Counted from the first letter of the stretch, positions 27,016 to 37,413 are shown. The stretch is DNA of 64,000 nucleotides from Porifericola rhodea (GCF_030506305.1 NZ_CP119421.1:736354-800353); one strand, 5' to 3'. Notes: generated by a model not told the origin, from the sequence alone. A program made the numbers and translations.

Positions 27016-27507
27016 ATGCACATGTGGCTAGCTATCATTATTTTGTTGGTCGTCGGTATATTGCTAATCGTTACTGAACTGATCTTTATTCCGGGCACTA
27101 CTATTTTTGGTATAGCCGGACTTATCCTATCGGCTGCCGGAGTGATTATGACTTTTGTTAACTTCGGCTCAAGCAGTGGCTTCATCACGCTGGGTATCAC
27201 ATTTGGCCTTGTTGTAATACTATTAATACTTAGTTTTCGCTCCGAAACCTGGGAGGGGCTTTCTTTAAAAAGTGCTAATACCGGACGGGTAAATGAGGAT
27301 GTAAAAAATAACCTTTGGGTAGGTGATCAAGGAATTGCACTCTCAGCTTTACGGCCGGGCGGCAAGGCTGAGTTTAATGACACCGTTGTTGAAGTAAGTA
27401 CGCTTGGCCAATACATAGAAGATGGTTCAGAAGTAAAAATTATCAGTATTAAAGGCCACAGAATCATCGTAGAATCAGTCAGCACACACCAAACTAAAAC
27501 CACTTAA
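27016..27507 (+). CDS. NfeD-family membrane protein (short form)
   Basis: 163 residues. Two or three N-terminal helices (about 2-75: [58 protein letters not shown]) precede an OB-fold NfeD C-terminal domain (about 85-160, [19 protein letters not shown] then [20 protein letters not shown]). Short NfeD proteins are membrane partners of flotillins. The floA-like gene starts 17 bases later, the conserved operon layout. A second ATG at 27022 is an alternative start. Confidence 0.9.
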   Translation: MHMWLAIIILLVVGILLIVTELIFIPGTTIFGIAGLILSAAGVIMTFVNFGSSSGFITLGITFGLVVILLILSFRSETWEGLSLKSANTGRVNEDVKNNLWVGDQGIALSALRPGGKAEFNDTVVEVSTLGQYIEDGSEVKIISIKGHRIIVESVSTHQTKTT

Positions 27508-27524
27508 CAGACAAAACCCATCTT

Positions 27525-28514
27525 ATGGACGGACTCTCTTTAATTTTAATTATTGTTGCCGCGATAGTGGCATTCTTTACTTTTCTTTATTTCATACCTT
27601 TAAATCTCTGGATTACCGCTCGCTTTTCTGGCGTTAAGGTTGGCTTGCTTGAGCTGGTATTTATGCGTATTCGTAAAGTTCCGCCCCGCATAGTGGTAGA
27701 TTCGCTAATTACTGCTACTAAAGCCGGACTGGAAGTAACTTCTTCTGAACTGGAAACACACTACCTCGCTAGTGGTAATGTGCCCACCGTAATTAAGGCA
27801 CTTATTTCTGCTGACAAAGCCAATATCCGCCTCACTTTTAAACAGGCTACAGCTATTGACCTTGCTGGGCGAGACGTATTTGAAGCTGTACAGATTTCTG
27901 TAAATCCTAAGGTTATTAATACCCCCGAAGTAGCCGCTGTGGCAGCTGATGGTATACAGCTGATGGCAAAAGCCAGAGTTACGGTAAGAGCTAATATTGC
28001 TCAGTTGGTAGGTGGCGCCGGAGAAGACACTATACTTGCTAGGGTTGGAGAAGGCATTGTAACCTCTATCGGTTCTGCTAAAAAGCATACTGATGTGCTG
28101 GAAAACCCGGACAATATCTCCAAGCTGGTATTGCAGCGTGGGCTGGACGCCGGTACTGCATTTGAAATCCTATCTATTGACATCGCTGATATTAATGTAG
28201 GAGACAATATTGGTGCTAAGCTACAAATTGACCAGGCCAATGCTGACCTTAAAGTAGCGGAGGCTAAGGCAGAGGAGCGTAGAGCAATGGCGGTAGCCAA
28301 TGAGCAAGAGATGCGCGCTAAATCTCAGGAGGCAAGAGCATCAGTAATTGCCGCCGAAGCGGAAGTACCCAAAGCATTAGCAGAGGCTTTCCGTTCTGGT
28401 AATCTGGGAGTAATGGATTATTATCGTATGCAAAATATTCAGGCAGATACGGATATGCGCAGTGCCATCTCAGGAGAAGATGATACCAGAAGTAAAAAAG
28501 ATGATGACGATTAG
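27525..28514 (+). CDS. floA: Flotillin-like protein FloA (YqfA family)
   Basis: 329 residues. An N-terminal membrane hairpin (about 3-30) precedes a long SPFH/band-7-like domain. Signatures match the YqfA/FloA family: [38 protein letters not shown], and the helical [20 protein letters not shown] stretch. A charged C-terminal tail follows. FloA organises functional membrane microdomains. It pairs with the nfeD gene 17 bases upstream and is followed by a terminator. Confidence 0.93.
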   Translation: MDGLSLILIIVAAIVAFFTFLYFIPLNLWITARFSGVKVGLLELVFMRIRKVPPRIVVDSLITATKAGLEVTSSELETHYLASGNVPTVIKALISADKANIRLTFKQATAIDLAGRDVFEAVQISVNPKVINTPEVAAVAADGIQLMAKARVTVRANIAQLVGGAGEDTILARVGEGIVTSIGSAKKHTDVLENPDNISKLVLQRGLDAGTAFEILSIDIADINVGDNIGAKLQIDQANADLKVAEAKAEERRAMAVANEQEMRAKSQEARASVIAAEAEVPKALAEAFRSGNLGVMDYYRMQNIQADTDMRSAISGEDDTRSKKDDDD

Positions 28515-28532
28515 TCTATTGAAGAAATATAA

Positions 28533-28563
28533 AAAGGTGGCGGCTCTCACAGTCACCTTTTTT
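28533..28563 (+). terminator. Candidate terminator after floA
   Basis: Stem AAAGGTG paired with CACCTTT, then a T-run. It begins 18 bases after the stop codon. Confidence 0.65.
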
Positions 28564-28590
28564 ATGCTTACAGATTTTAGTGTATGATCA

Positions 28591-30930
28591 TCAGTTGCCG
28601 GCTACCTGCGTTGGTAAGTTAAAAGACTTCCAGCCTTGTTCTTCCAATACCAGATAAACCTCGTTATAGGGATCATATTTTATCAGGTCGTACTTTAATG
28701 GAATTGTGCTTTTACCCTGTAGGGTAAGTAATCCATAGCGCCCATTCCTGCTAATGATGACAAACCCATTACCCAAATCATCTACTGTATCATATTTTGG
28801 GTATATGAGTGCATGTCCTTCATGGCTTACCAGCCCCATCTGTATTTTATCTTTACCTTCCTTTTCCTGCTCTACAATGTAGCGGTCTTCTAATGTAGGG
28901 CGAATATTATAATATTGATTCGGAACGATTGTCTCTCCTTTTTTATTTACCATTCCATATTTACCCTCTTTCTTTACAATAGCCAAGCCTCCAACAAACG
29001 CACGAGCTTCTTCAAAATGAGGCTGTACAACCAGGCGTTCAAACCGGTCTATGTAGCCCCAGCGTCCCAGCAACTTAATAGCAGCCATATTGCTCTGAAA
29101 GCGGCTAATAGAATCATAGCGATTGGCTATTCTTAAACGCCCGAGCGTATCTACAAAACCAAACTTATCTTCAATCTTCACTCCTAGATAGTGGTTGCTC
29201 ATGGGGTAAAGATCCTGAAAGTTATTGTCCAAATCTACGAGTACTTCTCCATCTCTGTTAAGTATACCAAAGTGACCTTCTTTTTCAAAGGTGTAAACAG
29301 TACCTTCCTGCAATGCAGAAATAGTATCGTACTTGGTATCCAGTATGCGTTTACCGTTGTAAGTAAGTAGTCCGTATTTGCCCTGCTCATTTACTTCCCA
29401 TACGGTATGTCCATTATCTATTAAAGGATAGCTCCCCACATAGATTTCATTCCCCTCACTATCCACCAGTCCGTGACGGGCCGATTCGTAGCGGTAGGCA
29501 TCAGTACTAAAAATATACAGATTGTCATGAATTCTTTTAAGGTGGAGGCTAGCCCCTTCGTACTTAAATGGTTTTATAGTCCAGTTGCCATAGGTATCAA
29601 TAATTCCCTGCCCATCAATAAAATCTACACTGGCTCGGTGCTGGCTAAAATCTGATACAGATAAGTACTGGCAGGGGATAACTTCTTCCCCTTGCATATT
29701 TATATAACCCCAATAGTCTTTTCTTTTTACTGCCAGTAAGTTTTCTCTAGCTGGTCTTATCTGTTGATAAGCGAAGCTGGTGAGTTTGTTTCCATCAGTG
29801 TCGTACATAAACCAGCTTTTTACACCCTCGCCCAGATTTTGAGCGGCCAGCAGATAATCTTCAGCAACAAAGAGGGTATCATATACCGTATCTAGAATAA
29901 TCTCGTTTTGGCTGGAGTGCGCACTTTTCATTAAGCCATACTTTCTACCTTTTCTAAGTACAGCAAAGCCATGTTTTAGTTCATCTATTTGCCAGCTTTC
30001 GTCCAGTATAAGTTTACCTTCAGCATCAACAAAAGAAGCCACACCTCCCAGCTTGATCTGATAGAGGTTAAGCCCGGCAGGCTCCATATCTTCAAAAGTA
30101 TAAGTCTTAATTTTTTTGTTGTCGCCAGTATAGGTGTGCCATTTACTAAACGGAAGAGCAGATATTTCGCCATTTTCGCTAATACGAACTTTCTGGTACT
30201 CTACCGGAAGTACTAGCTGTCCGGCCTCATTAATAATTCCCTGCTTACCATTCTGATACACCTTAGCCAGATGAAAACTGTTAAATGGGCTAATACTGTC
30301 ATATTTAAAGCTAGTCAGTTCATCACCTTCTGCGCTAAATAAGGCCAGTTTGTTTTCTGCATTAAATACCGCATAAGATTTGGCAGAGAGTGGAGTAATT
30401 TTGTTGTACTGAAAACCTATAACAGCCTGCCCTTCTTCGTCTATCAGTCCATAAGCTATTTCCTGATTTACAACCATAGAAGCTATAAGCTGCTCATGGT
30501 TAGCCTCCAAAGAACTGTAACGGAAGCTAAGTGCGATTTCACCTTTAGTATTAATGAGCCCATATTTTGCTTTTCTGCTGCTGCGCCCACCTTTAGAAGC
30601 TATAATTAGTTTATCAAAAAAAGGTGACAGGCTATAATACTGAGCCTCTGTCACCTTAGTATTTTTTACATTAATCAGCCCCCACTTATTATTCTCGCGA
30701 TACCCTATCACTTTATGAAATACCTTAGGGTGTGCTGTGGTCCAGCCCAGGTCTTCGTAGGCGATTGGGATGATCATCTTCCCTTCTTCGTCGAATAGTC
30801 CCTTAAGTTCGTTCTTCTCTACGATAGTAAAGCTTACCTCGTCGTTTAAAGGGGGAAGGGGAACACTTGCAAAAGAATAACTAAAAGAAATAAAGAGGGC
30901 TGATAGAGCAAGAGCTAGTCGCTTTGTCAT
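28591..30930 (-). CDS. WG-repeat (KWG) exported protein
   Basis: 779 residues with a signal peptide ending near SFASVP. The rest is built from about 18-20 WG-type repeats of roughly 40 residues: KWGLINVKNTKVTEAQYYS, KYGLINTKGEIALSFRY, YGLIDEEGQAVIGFQYNK, YWGYINMQGEEVIPCQY, FGILNRDGEVLVDL and others. WG repeats form beta-propeller-like solenoids of unknown, probably binding, function, exported or at the cell surface. There is no catalytic motif. It is monocistronic. Confidence 0.9.
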   Translation of the reverse strand: MTKRLALALSALFISFSYSFASVPLPPLNDEVSFTIVEKNELKGLFDEEGKMIIPIAYEDLGWTTAHPKVFHKVIGYRENNKWGLINVKNTKVTEAQYYSLSPFFDKLIIASKGGRSSRKAKYGLINTKGEIALSFRYSSLEANHEQLIASMVVNQEIAYGLIDEEGQAVIGFQYNKITPLSAKSYAVFNAENKLALFSAEGDELTSFKYDSISPFNSFHLAKVYQNGKQGIINEAGQLVLPVEYQKVRISENGEISALPFSKWHTYTGDNKKIKTYTFEDMEPAGLNLYQIKLGGVASFVDAEGKLILDESWQIDELKHGFAVLRKGRKYGLMKSAHSSQNEIILDTVYDTLFVAEDYLLAAQNLGEGVKSWFMYDTDGNKLTSFAYQQIRPARENLLAVKRKDYWGYINMQGEEVIPCQYLSVSDFSQHRASVDFIDGQGIIDTYGNWTIKPFKYEGASLHLKRIHDNLYIFSTDAYRYESARHGLVDSEGNEIYVGSYPLIDNGHTVWEVNEQGKYGLLTYNGKRILDTKYDTISALQEGTVYTFEKEGHFGILNRDGEVLVDLDNNFQDLYPMSNHYLGVKIEDKFGFVDTLGRLRIANRYDSISRFQSNMAAIKLLGRWGYIDRFERLVVQPHFEEARAFVGGLAIVKKEGKYGMVNKKGETIVPNQYYNIRPTLEDRYIVEQEKEGKDKIQMGLVSHEGHALIYPKYDTVDDLGNGFVIISRNGRYGLLTLQGKSTIPLKYDLIKYDPYNEVYLVLEEQGWKSFNLPTQVAGN

Positions 30931-31086
30931 AAAATCTACTCCGTAAGGCTTATTGATGTAATTGTGATTCGCTGAATAGCGAATGATACAAATTTTTCAC
31001 CAATTTTTAAAAAACTAAGCCTTATGTGGAAAAAATTAGTACAAAAACCCTAGCTCGTAATAAATTGAGCAATAAACTATTCAATA

Positions 31087-31533
31087 TCAGTCACTAGCAT
31101 ACTGTTTTTCCAGGTCTTCTACTTCTTTGTACAATTGTGTAGCATAATCACGCTGCTGACGTACTTTGTTTTTTACCTGTTCTTCCAGATCGCTCCTTTC
31201 CAGTGCCTGATCATACATTTCTATAGCTTTGCGCTCAGCACTCAGGCAGTTTTTAAGCATAGCTGACTCATTTCTGCGTACTATAATGGATGCGAAATCT
31301 GACCAGAACTCGTCAGTTTTAAGATCCATAGGACTTTTTTTGTCTATGTCTTCTGACAAATCGCTCTTTAAATTTACAGCAAATTCGTCATGCTTTATCG
31401 CAGCATCTTCAAAAAATCCGGTAAGGGGGCGGTTGTGTACATTCTTTGCAGCGTTTTGGTATACATCTCTTGCTTTAAGGGTACGCCAATATATTTTTTC
31501 TAGTATTTTTGTATTCTCTTTGTTCGTTTCCAT
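31087..31533 (-). CDS. DUF2383 / PA2169-family four-helix protein
   Basis: 148 residues, all helical in appearance, with no signal peptide. Features of the ferritin-like DUF2383 family include ILEKIYWRTLKARDVYQNAA near the start, FFEDAAIKHDEFAVNL, an RRNESAMLKNCLSAERKAIE helix and a final QRDYATQLYKEVEDLEKQ helix. Family function is unknown. In many bacteria such proteins are stress-linked. No clear metal ligand set (paired ExxH) is visible, so catalysis is doubtful. Confidence 0.75.
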   Translation of the reverse strand: METNKENTKILEKIYWRTLKARDVYQNAAKNVHNRPLTGFFEDAAIKHDEFAVNLKSDLSEDIDKKSPMDLKTDEFWSDFASIIVRRNESAMLKNCLSAERKAIEMYDQALERSDLEEQVKNKVRQQRDYATQLYKEVEDLEKQYASD

Positions 31534-32118
31534 ACTGCTATTCGTTTAAAAAATCAGTTTCCTATTGTAACAACAAAAAGTAAATTTTGTGAGACAAATC
31601 TTCTTATAAAGTCAAAAAATCAAAAAAACTGCATAGAAATTGTGTCTGTTTTAGAGCTGTATCTGATGAATGTCAGCCATGTATTAAGAGTGCTGGGTAA
31701 GGTAAACAGACTGAAATAGCAGGATTTTAAAAGCTGTTTAAGTATACATCAGCTACTTTATGGAGTGAGAATAAGTGCCTTTTTAATAAATATGTATTTA
31801 AATAATAAAGGCACACGCTTTGTCACCTCTTACATTACGAATCGCAACCTCCTACTACTTAAGATTATTTACTCTAATAATGGCAAAATCAGCTAGTTAT
31901 ATAGCTATAGTTAAAGCATAAATTGAAAAAGTTATATTTTAACCTGGTATAATTAAGTTTGTCGACCCTTCAATACATTTTTCTTCTCTTTAATATTACG
32001 TTGTGGAATATTCACATTTCATAGTAAGGGAAACAAATCTAAATTGCCGGCACTTATTTATCAGGTTTTCTGAGGTTTAGGTTTGATTCTATTTAATAAG
32101 CATCGTTTTGAAAATCTT
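31534..32118. other. Long intergenic region with one sizeable hairpin
   Basis: 585 bases, AT-rich, without a credible gene. At 31775-31814 GTGCCTTT pairs with AAAGGCAC with an AT-rich inner stem, forming a 40-base hairpin with no T-run. It could be part of a small RNA or a 5' leader of the PorE-like gene. I see no TAnnTTTG element close to that gene. Confidence 0.5.
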
Positions 32119-34236
32119 ATGGTAAAGCATACGCCATACATACTTATTGTTTTCCTGTGGCTATGCATCTCATTTGATGTATTAGGACAGGACAACAAAG
32201 AACTAGCTCGTCAACAGGTTGAGATTGGGGATGAGATTTACTATGAGCAAAAAGCACCCGAGGTAGCTAAAGAATTCTATATTCTTGCAGCTCAGGCAGA
32301 TCCCGATAATATTAAGGCTAACTATATGGCTGCCAAAACTATCACCGAAACAATTAACAAAGGTGAGGCTACCCCATATTATCTGCGTGTTTATGAGCTT
32401 GATCCGGATTATCGCTTTGATCTACTTTATTCTATTGGTAGAGCTTATCAGTATGGGCTAGAGTTTGAAAACGCGGTAGAATACTATAATGCTTATCTGG
32501 CCAAACTTGACAAAGACTCTGAGTACCGGGGCGAAGATAAAATTCCTCAAAGTCAGGTAAAAAGACGTATCTACGAATGTGAAAACGGTTTAGAGTTTGT
32601 TAACAATGCCAGAAACTTTGTAATTACGAATCTTGGCAACGAGATTAACTCCAATAGTCTGGACTATGCGCCAGTAATTAATGCGGACGAAACCGTAATG
32701 ATTTTTACCTCTCGCCGTAAAGAAGATAACCTCAACGAAAACGTATACGACGATAACTTTGCTTACGAAGACATCTTTATCTCCCGCAAAGTGGATGGCA
32801 AATGGCTGCCTGCAGAGAACATTGGAGAAACTGTAAACACCCTTTATTTTGAGTCTAGTTCTGCGCTATCAGCCGATGGTCAGCAGCTTTATATTTACCG
32901 TGACGAAAACAATGGAGACCTCTTCGTGTCTGACAGAAAAAGTGATGGTACATGGTCTCAGCCTACTCCGGTCAGTGACAATATAAACTCCAGTTATTCT
33001 GAAAACTCTGTATCAATTGCTCCCGATGGACAAACCATCTACTTTTCAAGTAATCGTCCTGGTGGCTATGGTGGCTTAGATCTTTACAAATGCGAAAAAG
33101 ACCGCCGGGGGGTTTGGGGTAAAGTAACTAACTTGGGAGACAAAATTAACACTCCTTTTGATGAAGATGGAGTTTTTATAGATCACGACAACAACACTCT
33201 CTTCTTTAGTACCAGAGGAAGAAAAGGTATGGGTGGGTATGACATTTTCAAGTCTGTTTACGATGAGGAAAATGCGAGCTGGGGAGAACCCGTAAACCTG
33301 GGTTACCCTATTAATACACCTGATGATGATATATACTTTGTAAGTACTAAAGATGGCAAAAGAGGGTATTATGCTACTGTACGTAATGATGGTATAGGTT
33401 ATCTTGACATTTATATGGTGGAGATTCCTGACCTGAATGCTGACAATGAGCAACTGGATAAAAAGAAAAGCAGTAAGATTGCTGAAAATGGCGCAAATAA
33501 TATTAACCGTAACCTTAATAAGGTTGAGGAGTCTAAGAATGAAAGTACTCAACCTACAGCAGGCACTCCATCAAATGATGCCCTCCAGCCAGTACAGCTT
33601 TTACTTAAAGTAGAAGATGCTTCTAACCAGCAGGCCATCAATGCGAGCGTAAGCCTGAAGCCTATTCAGGGAGGAAAGTCCTTAAAAGGAGAAAATGTAG
33701 CACAGGGTATCTACCGCTTTAATATTCTGGAGAATAAGGCTAATGATTATGTATTGGCAGTGGAGAAGAACGGCTACGTCTACAAAAGCCTGAAGGTAGG
33801 AATTCCAGCTGCAAGTGCTGAAGCCCAGGAGTTCAGAAAAAAAGTATCTCTTGACCATATTTCATCAAACTACAAGATGATTCTCAATTTTGTCTATTTT
33901 GACTTTAACAGTGCCAGGCTGAAAGAATCATCGTACGACGAACTCAATCGTCTAAAGCAGTTTATGAACTCAAACCCAGGCACCATTGTAGAGATTGCCG
34001 GCCATACCGATAGCGTAGGCCCTAAAGCTTACAATAAGCAGCTTTCGCTGGAGCGAGCTCAGGCTATAGTAAACTTCCTGATTAGTGAAGGCGTTGAAAC
34101 TGGGCGTCTGGTAGCTCAGGGCTATGGTGAAGAAGACCCTCTGGCCTCTAACGACGACGAAAACGAAGGAAGAGAGCTTAACCGCCGTGTGGAGATGCGT
34201 ATTTTAGAAAATAACGAAGCTACCACTTTAAAGTAA
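32119..34236 (+). CDS. PorE-like OmpA-family protein (TPR, beta-propeller, CRD, OmpA)
   Basis: 705 residues from the ATG at 32119. A TTG at 32083 is in frame. Signal peptide ends near FDVLGQ. TPR repeats at ~20-160, a PD40/WD40-like propeller at ~190-430 (APDGQTIYFSSNRPGGYGGLD, FFSTRGRKGMGGYDIFKS), a linker, a carboxypeptidase-regulatory-like domain at ~490-570 (EDASNQQAINASVSLKPIQG), and a C-terminal OmpA peptidoglycan-binding domain at ~590-700 (VYFDFNSARLKESS, IAGHTDSVG). This domain order matches PorE, which anchors the type IX secretion machine to peptidoglycan. The next genes include porT, supporting a secretion/gliding role. The PorE label is inference from architecture. Confidence 0.8.
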   Translation: MVKHTPYILIVFLWLCISFDVLGQDNKELARQQVEIGDEIYYEQKAPEVAKEFYILAAQADPDNIKANYMAAKTITETINKGEATPYYLRVYELDPDYRFDLLYSIGRAYQYGLEFENAVEYYNAYLAKLDKDSEYRGEDKIPQSQVKRRIYECENGLEFVNNARNFVITNLGNEINSNSLDYAPVINADETVMIFTSRRKEDNLNENVYDDNFAYEDIFISRKVDGKWLPAENIGETVNTLYFESSSALSADGQQLYIYRDENNGDLFVSDRKSDGTWSQPTPVSDNINSSYSENSVSIAPDGQTIYFSSNRPGGYGGLDLYKCEKDRRGVWGKVTNLGDKINTPFDEDGVFIDHDNNTLFFSTRGRKGMGGYDIFKSVYDEENASWGEPVNLGYPINTPDDDIYFVSTKDGKRGYYATVRNDGIGYLDIYMVEIPDLNADNEQLDKKKSSKIAENGANNINRNLNKVEESKNESTQPTAGTPSNDALQPVQLLLKVEDASNQQAINASVSLKPIQGGKSLKGENVAQGIYRFNILENKANDYVLAVEKNGYVYKSLKVGIPAASAEAQEFRKKVSLDHISSNYKMILNFVYFDFNSARLKESSYDELNRLKQFMNSNPGTIVEIAGHTDSVGPKAYNKQLSLERAQAIVNFLISEGVETGRLVAQGYGEEDPLASNDDENEGRELNRRVEMRILENNEATTLK

Positions 34237-34291
34237 GCTTTCTTTTAGCAACAAATTTGTCTTTTGCTGTGTTGGATACTCGGAAAACCTT

Positions 34292-34299
34292 TACCTTTG
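34292..34299 (+). promoter_or_regulatory. Bacteroidota-type -7 element before ubiE
   Basis: TACCTTTG matches TAnnTTTG, 6 bases before the ubiE ATG at 34306. This would give an almost leaderless transcript. The element is real as a motif; promoter activity is inferred. Confidence 0.4.
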
Positions 34300-34305
34300 T
34301 CCGCC

Positions 34306-35028
34306 ATGGCAGTAGTCCCTTATAAAGATCAGAAAAGCAGTAAAAAAGAGCAGGTTGCAACTATGTTTAATAACATTAGTAAGCGCTATGATCTGCTCAA
34401 CCATCTCCTTAGCCTCGGTATAGATATTACCTGGCGCAAACAGGCAATCGCCCAGTTAAAAGCTGACCGCCCTCAACTTATTTTAGATATGGCCACCGGT
34501 ACTGCCGATTTTGCCATAGAGTCTCTTTCCCTCAAGCCAGAAAAGGTAATTGGAGTAGACATCTCGGAAGGCATGCTGGAAGTAGGCCGTAAAAAGCTTA
34601 AGAAAATGAATCTTGATCATAAGATTGAACTTAAGCTAGGCGACTCAGAAAGAATTCCTTTTGACGATAATATATTTGATGCTATCATCGTTGCTTTTGG
34701 TGTACGGAACTTTGAAAACCTGGAAAAAGGTCTCGCCGATATGTTTAGAGTACTTAAGCCAGGTGGCAAAGTAGTAGTATTGGAATTTTCTAAGCCTACA
34801 AGCTTTCCGTTCAAGCAATTGTATAACTTTTACTTTAAAGCAATCCTACCCATTATTGGCAGGATTATTTCTAAAGATCAGTCAGCTTATACATATCTAC
34901 CCGAATCGGTACAGTCTTTCCCAGATGGAGAGCGCTTTACAGAAGTACTGAAAAAGGTGGGCTACCAAAACACGACATGCAAAAAACTAACATTTGGCAT
35001 AAGCTCCATTTACACTGGCAAAAAGTAG
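34306..35028 (+). CDS. ubiE: Demethylmenaquinone methyltransferase
   Basis: 240 residues from the ATG at 34306. An upstream TTG at 34264 is less likely. The UbiE/MenG fold shows VATMFNNISKRYDLLNHLLS, the SAM motif LDMATGTADFAIE, PGGKVVVLEFSKP, and the C-terminal end PDGERFTEVLKKVGY. It methylates demethylmenaquinone to menaquinone, the respiratory quinone of Bacteroidota. Its last 52 bases overlap porT in another frame, an arrangement conserved in many Bacteroidota. Confidence 0.94.
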   Translation: MAVVPYKDQKSSKKEQVATMFNNISKRYDLLNHLLSLGIDITWRKQAIAQLKADRPQLILDMATGTADFAIESLSLKPEKVIGVDISEGMLEVGRKKLKKMNLDHKIELKLGDSERIPFDDNIFDAIIVAFGVRNFENLEKGLADMFRVLKPGGKVVVLEFSKPTSFPFKQLYNFYFKAILPIIGRIISKDQSAYTYLPESVQSFPDGERFTEVLKKVGYQNTTCKKLTFGISSIYTGKK

Positions 35029-35723
35029 CAGCTTGCTGTTTTCTGCTTAGTATCTGCTTATTAAATGAGGCCCAGGCCCAACTTACCAAGACTGACAATT
35101 TACCTAATTATGATAAGCGCTGGCTACATTATGGGTTTTCTATAGGTATGCACAGCTCGGGATATCGCTTGCAGTATGCTGATGATTTCAACACTTCTGC
35201 TTTTGACTCCCTCCACTCAGTAATGCCTTCTTACACCTTTGGTTTTTCTCTGGGCTTAATTGCAAACATTCGCCTTGCTGAATTTCTTGATCTACGTATT
35301 ACCCCTGAAGTAGTTTTTTACGAAAACCATCTAGACTATAATTACATCAGTGCCGGACAAAGTATAGTGGAAGAGCAGATTGTAGAAACAACTTTTGTGG
35401 AATTTCCTGTGCTTTTTAAGTACAAATCTATGCGTAGAGGTAATACACGTATGTATTTAATTGGCGGTATTGAGCCAGGCATAGAAGCAACCGGTAAAAA
35501 GAAAGACCAAAACGAAGACGACCGCCTGCTGGTTAATGGCACCAACCTTTCTGCCCAGCTTGGTTTTGGTCTGGATGTATACTTTCCTCTATTCAAATTT
35601 GCTCCCGAACTAAGATTTTCTCGTGGTCTGCTCAACATGAAAAATGACAAAGAGAACGCTTACGGAGCTCCTATTAAGCAGCTCACCACCAATACAATTA
35701 CGCTTTATCTCCTTTTTGAGTAA
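34977..35723 (+). CDS. porT: PorT, outer-membrane protein of type IX secretion/gliding
   Basis: 248 residues. The start lies 52 bases inside the 3' end of ubiE. A signal peptide ends at AQAQ (about residue 35). The mature protein is a small beta-barrel of the outer-membrane beta-barrel/PorT family: WLHYGFSIGMHSSGYRLQYA, EFLDLRITPEVVFYENHLDY, SAQLGFGLDVYFPLFKFAPE, and a barrel end LYLLFE. PorT is required for type IX secretion and sits beside ubiE across Bacteroidota. The PorE-like gene upstream adds to a T9SS-related cluster. Confidence 0.9.
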   Translation: MQKTNIWHKLHLHWQKVAACCFLLSICLLNEAQAQLTKTDNLPNYDKRWLHYGFSIGMHSSGYRLQYADDFNTSAFDSLHSVMPSYTFGFSLGLIANIRLAEFLDLRITPEVVFYENHLDYNYISAGQSIVEEQIVETTFVEFPVLFKYKSMRRGNTRMYLIGGIEPGIEATGKKKDQNEDDRLLVNGTNLSAQLGFGLDVYFPLFKFAPELRFSRGLLNMKNDKENAYGAPIKQLTTNTITLYLLFE

Positions 35724-35768
35724 GCTTTAAGAAATAAACTTTTCTCTTGTTTCTACGGTTTTTTAGAG

Positions 35769-37244
35769 GTGGAGAAACAAGGAATTAATGTAGTATGGTT
35801 CAAACGAGATTTAAGGCTAACAGACCATGCCCCTCTACATCATGCTATCAAAAGTGAGCGCCCTACCCTACTGATCACTTTTCTGGAACCCTCACTTATG
35901 AATGCCCCAGAAAGTAGTTCCAGGCACTGGCGCTTTGTGTATGAGTCTGTAAAGGAAATGAAGTCAACTCTCAGCTCTCATCAGGCCGATTTGTACTTAT
36001 TTCATACCGAAGTGCTGCCTACTCTACAGGCTATCCACAAAGAGTATTTTATTGATACACTCTATACTTATCAGGAGACAGGCCTTAACTGCACTTTTAG
36101 TAGAGATAAAGCCATTAGTCAATTTTGCAAAACAATGGGCATTACATGGACAGAATATGAAAGTAATGCAATTTTGCGGGGACTTAAGAACCGTGAAAAC
36201 TGGACTGAGCATTGGCAGGAGTTTATGCATCGTACTGAAGACGAAATACAGCTTAGAAAATTGCGACCTCTTATATTGCCGCAAAGATTTTTAACTGATA
36301 ACTCTGGCCCTATACTCACTGATGATATCCAACAACCTAATGCTAACTTTCAGCAGGGAGGAAACTCATTTGCCCTTAAATATCTGGTTTCTTTCTTAAA
36401 AGAACGATCTAAAGTTTACAGTCAGCATATCTCTAAGCCCGAGTTGAGCCGTAGCAGTTGCAGTAGGCTTTCTCCTTACATAGCCTGGGGCAACTTATCT
36501 GTACGTCAGGTGTTTCAGACAGCAGAGGCTTTTAAAAAATGGGTACCTCATAAAAGACAGATAGATAATTTTATTTCACGACTCCGCTGGCAGGGGCATT
36601 TTATTCAAAAGTTTGAATCTGAATGCCGTATAGAGTTTGAAAATTTTAACACGGGCTATAATAGTACACGTACCGAATGGAATGAAATTAATTTTGAAGC
36701 CTGGAAATCTGGTAATACTGGCTACCCTATGGTAGACGCGGCTATGCGTTGTGTAAACCATACTGGCTACTTGAACTTTAGGATGCGGGCTATGCTGGTA
36801 TCTTTTCTCACGCATCACCTCTGGCTTCCCTGGAAGGCCGGAGCCACTCACTTAGCGCAACAGTTTTTAGACTTTGAGCCAGGTATACACTATTCTCAGT
36901 TTCATATGCAGGCAGGCACTACCGGCATACATACTATCAGGGTGTATAATCCTGTAAAACAATCGCTCACACACGACCCCAAAGCCCGATTTATTAAAGA
37001 ATGGGTGCCAGAACTGGCAAAGCTCCCTACTGTTTTTGTACACCAACCCTGGGAAATGACGCCAATAGAGCAGCAAATGTATGGCTTTAGTCTCGGCAAA
37101 GATTACCCCCACCCTATTGTAAACTTAAAGCAAAGCGGCAAACATGCCAGAGAACAGCTATGGCTATTAAAAAAAGAGACTGAGGTACAGAAAGAGGCGC
37201 AGCGTATTTTAGACAAGCATACTATCCACAATAGAGTAGTGTAA
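35769..37244 (+). CDS. Cryptochrome/DNA photolyase family protein
   Basis: 491 residues with a GTG start. N-terminal antenna-binding domain opens [20 protein letters not shown]. The FAD-binding domain shows [53 protein letters not shown] and [20 protein letters not shown]. It is either a light-driven DNA photolyase or a cryptochrome. The sequence alone does not settle which. A DUF2256 gene follows 13 bases later, an association seen with photolyase/cryptochrome genes. Confidence 0.9.
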   Translation: MEKQGINVVWFKRDLRLTDHAPLHHAIKSERPTLLITFLEPSLMNAPESSSRHWRFVYESVKEMKSTLSSHQADLYLFHTEVLPTLQAIHKEYFIDTLYTYQETGLNCTFSRDKAISQFCKTMGITWTEYESNAILRGLKNRENWTEHWQEFMHRTEDEIQLRKLRPLILPQRFLTDNSGPILTDDIQQPNANFQQGGNSFALKYLVSFLKERSKVYSQHISKPELSRSSCSRLSPYIAWGNLSVRQVFQTAEAFKKWVPHKRQIDNFISRLRWQGHFIQKFESECRIEFENFNTGYNSTRTEWNEINFEAWKSGNTGYPMVDAAMRCVNHTGYLNFRMRAMLVSFLTHHLWLPWKAGATHLAQQFLDFEPGIHYSQFHMQAGTTGIHTIRVYNPVKQSLTHDPKARFIKEWVPELAKLPTVFVHQPWEMTPIEQQMYGFSLGKDYPHPIVNLKQSGKHAREQLWLLKKETEVQKEAQRILDKHTIHNRVV

Positions 37245-37257
37245 AACAGCGAAAGAA

Positions 37258-37413
37258 ATGAAGCACCGCAAAAAAGGTGACTTGCCTGCTAAAAACTGCC
37301 CTGTGTGCCAGAAACCCTTTAGCTGGCGCAAAAAATGGGAAAAGCAATGGGATGAAATCGCCTATTGTAGCGAACGTTGCCGACGGAACAAAAATAAAAT
37401 AATAAATGCTTAG
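37258..37413 (+). CDS. DUF2256 zinc-ribbon-like small protein
   Basis: A 51-residue gene beginning ATG at 37258 and ending TAG at 37411-37413. It reads MKHRKKGDLPAKNCPVCQKP near the start, then FSWRKKWEKQWDEIAYCSER and CRRNKN. The CPVC and CSERC pairs are the two zinc-knuckle half sites of DUF2256. The family is commonly encoded beside photolyase/cryptochrome genes, as here (13 bases after one). Function unknown, probably nucleic-acid related. Confidence 0.9.
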   Translation: MKHRKKGDLPAKNCPVCQKPFSWRKKWEKQWDEIAYCSERCRRNKNKIINA

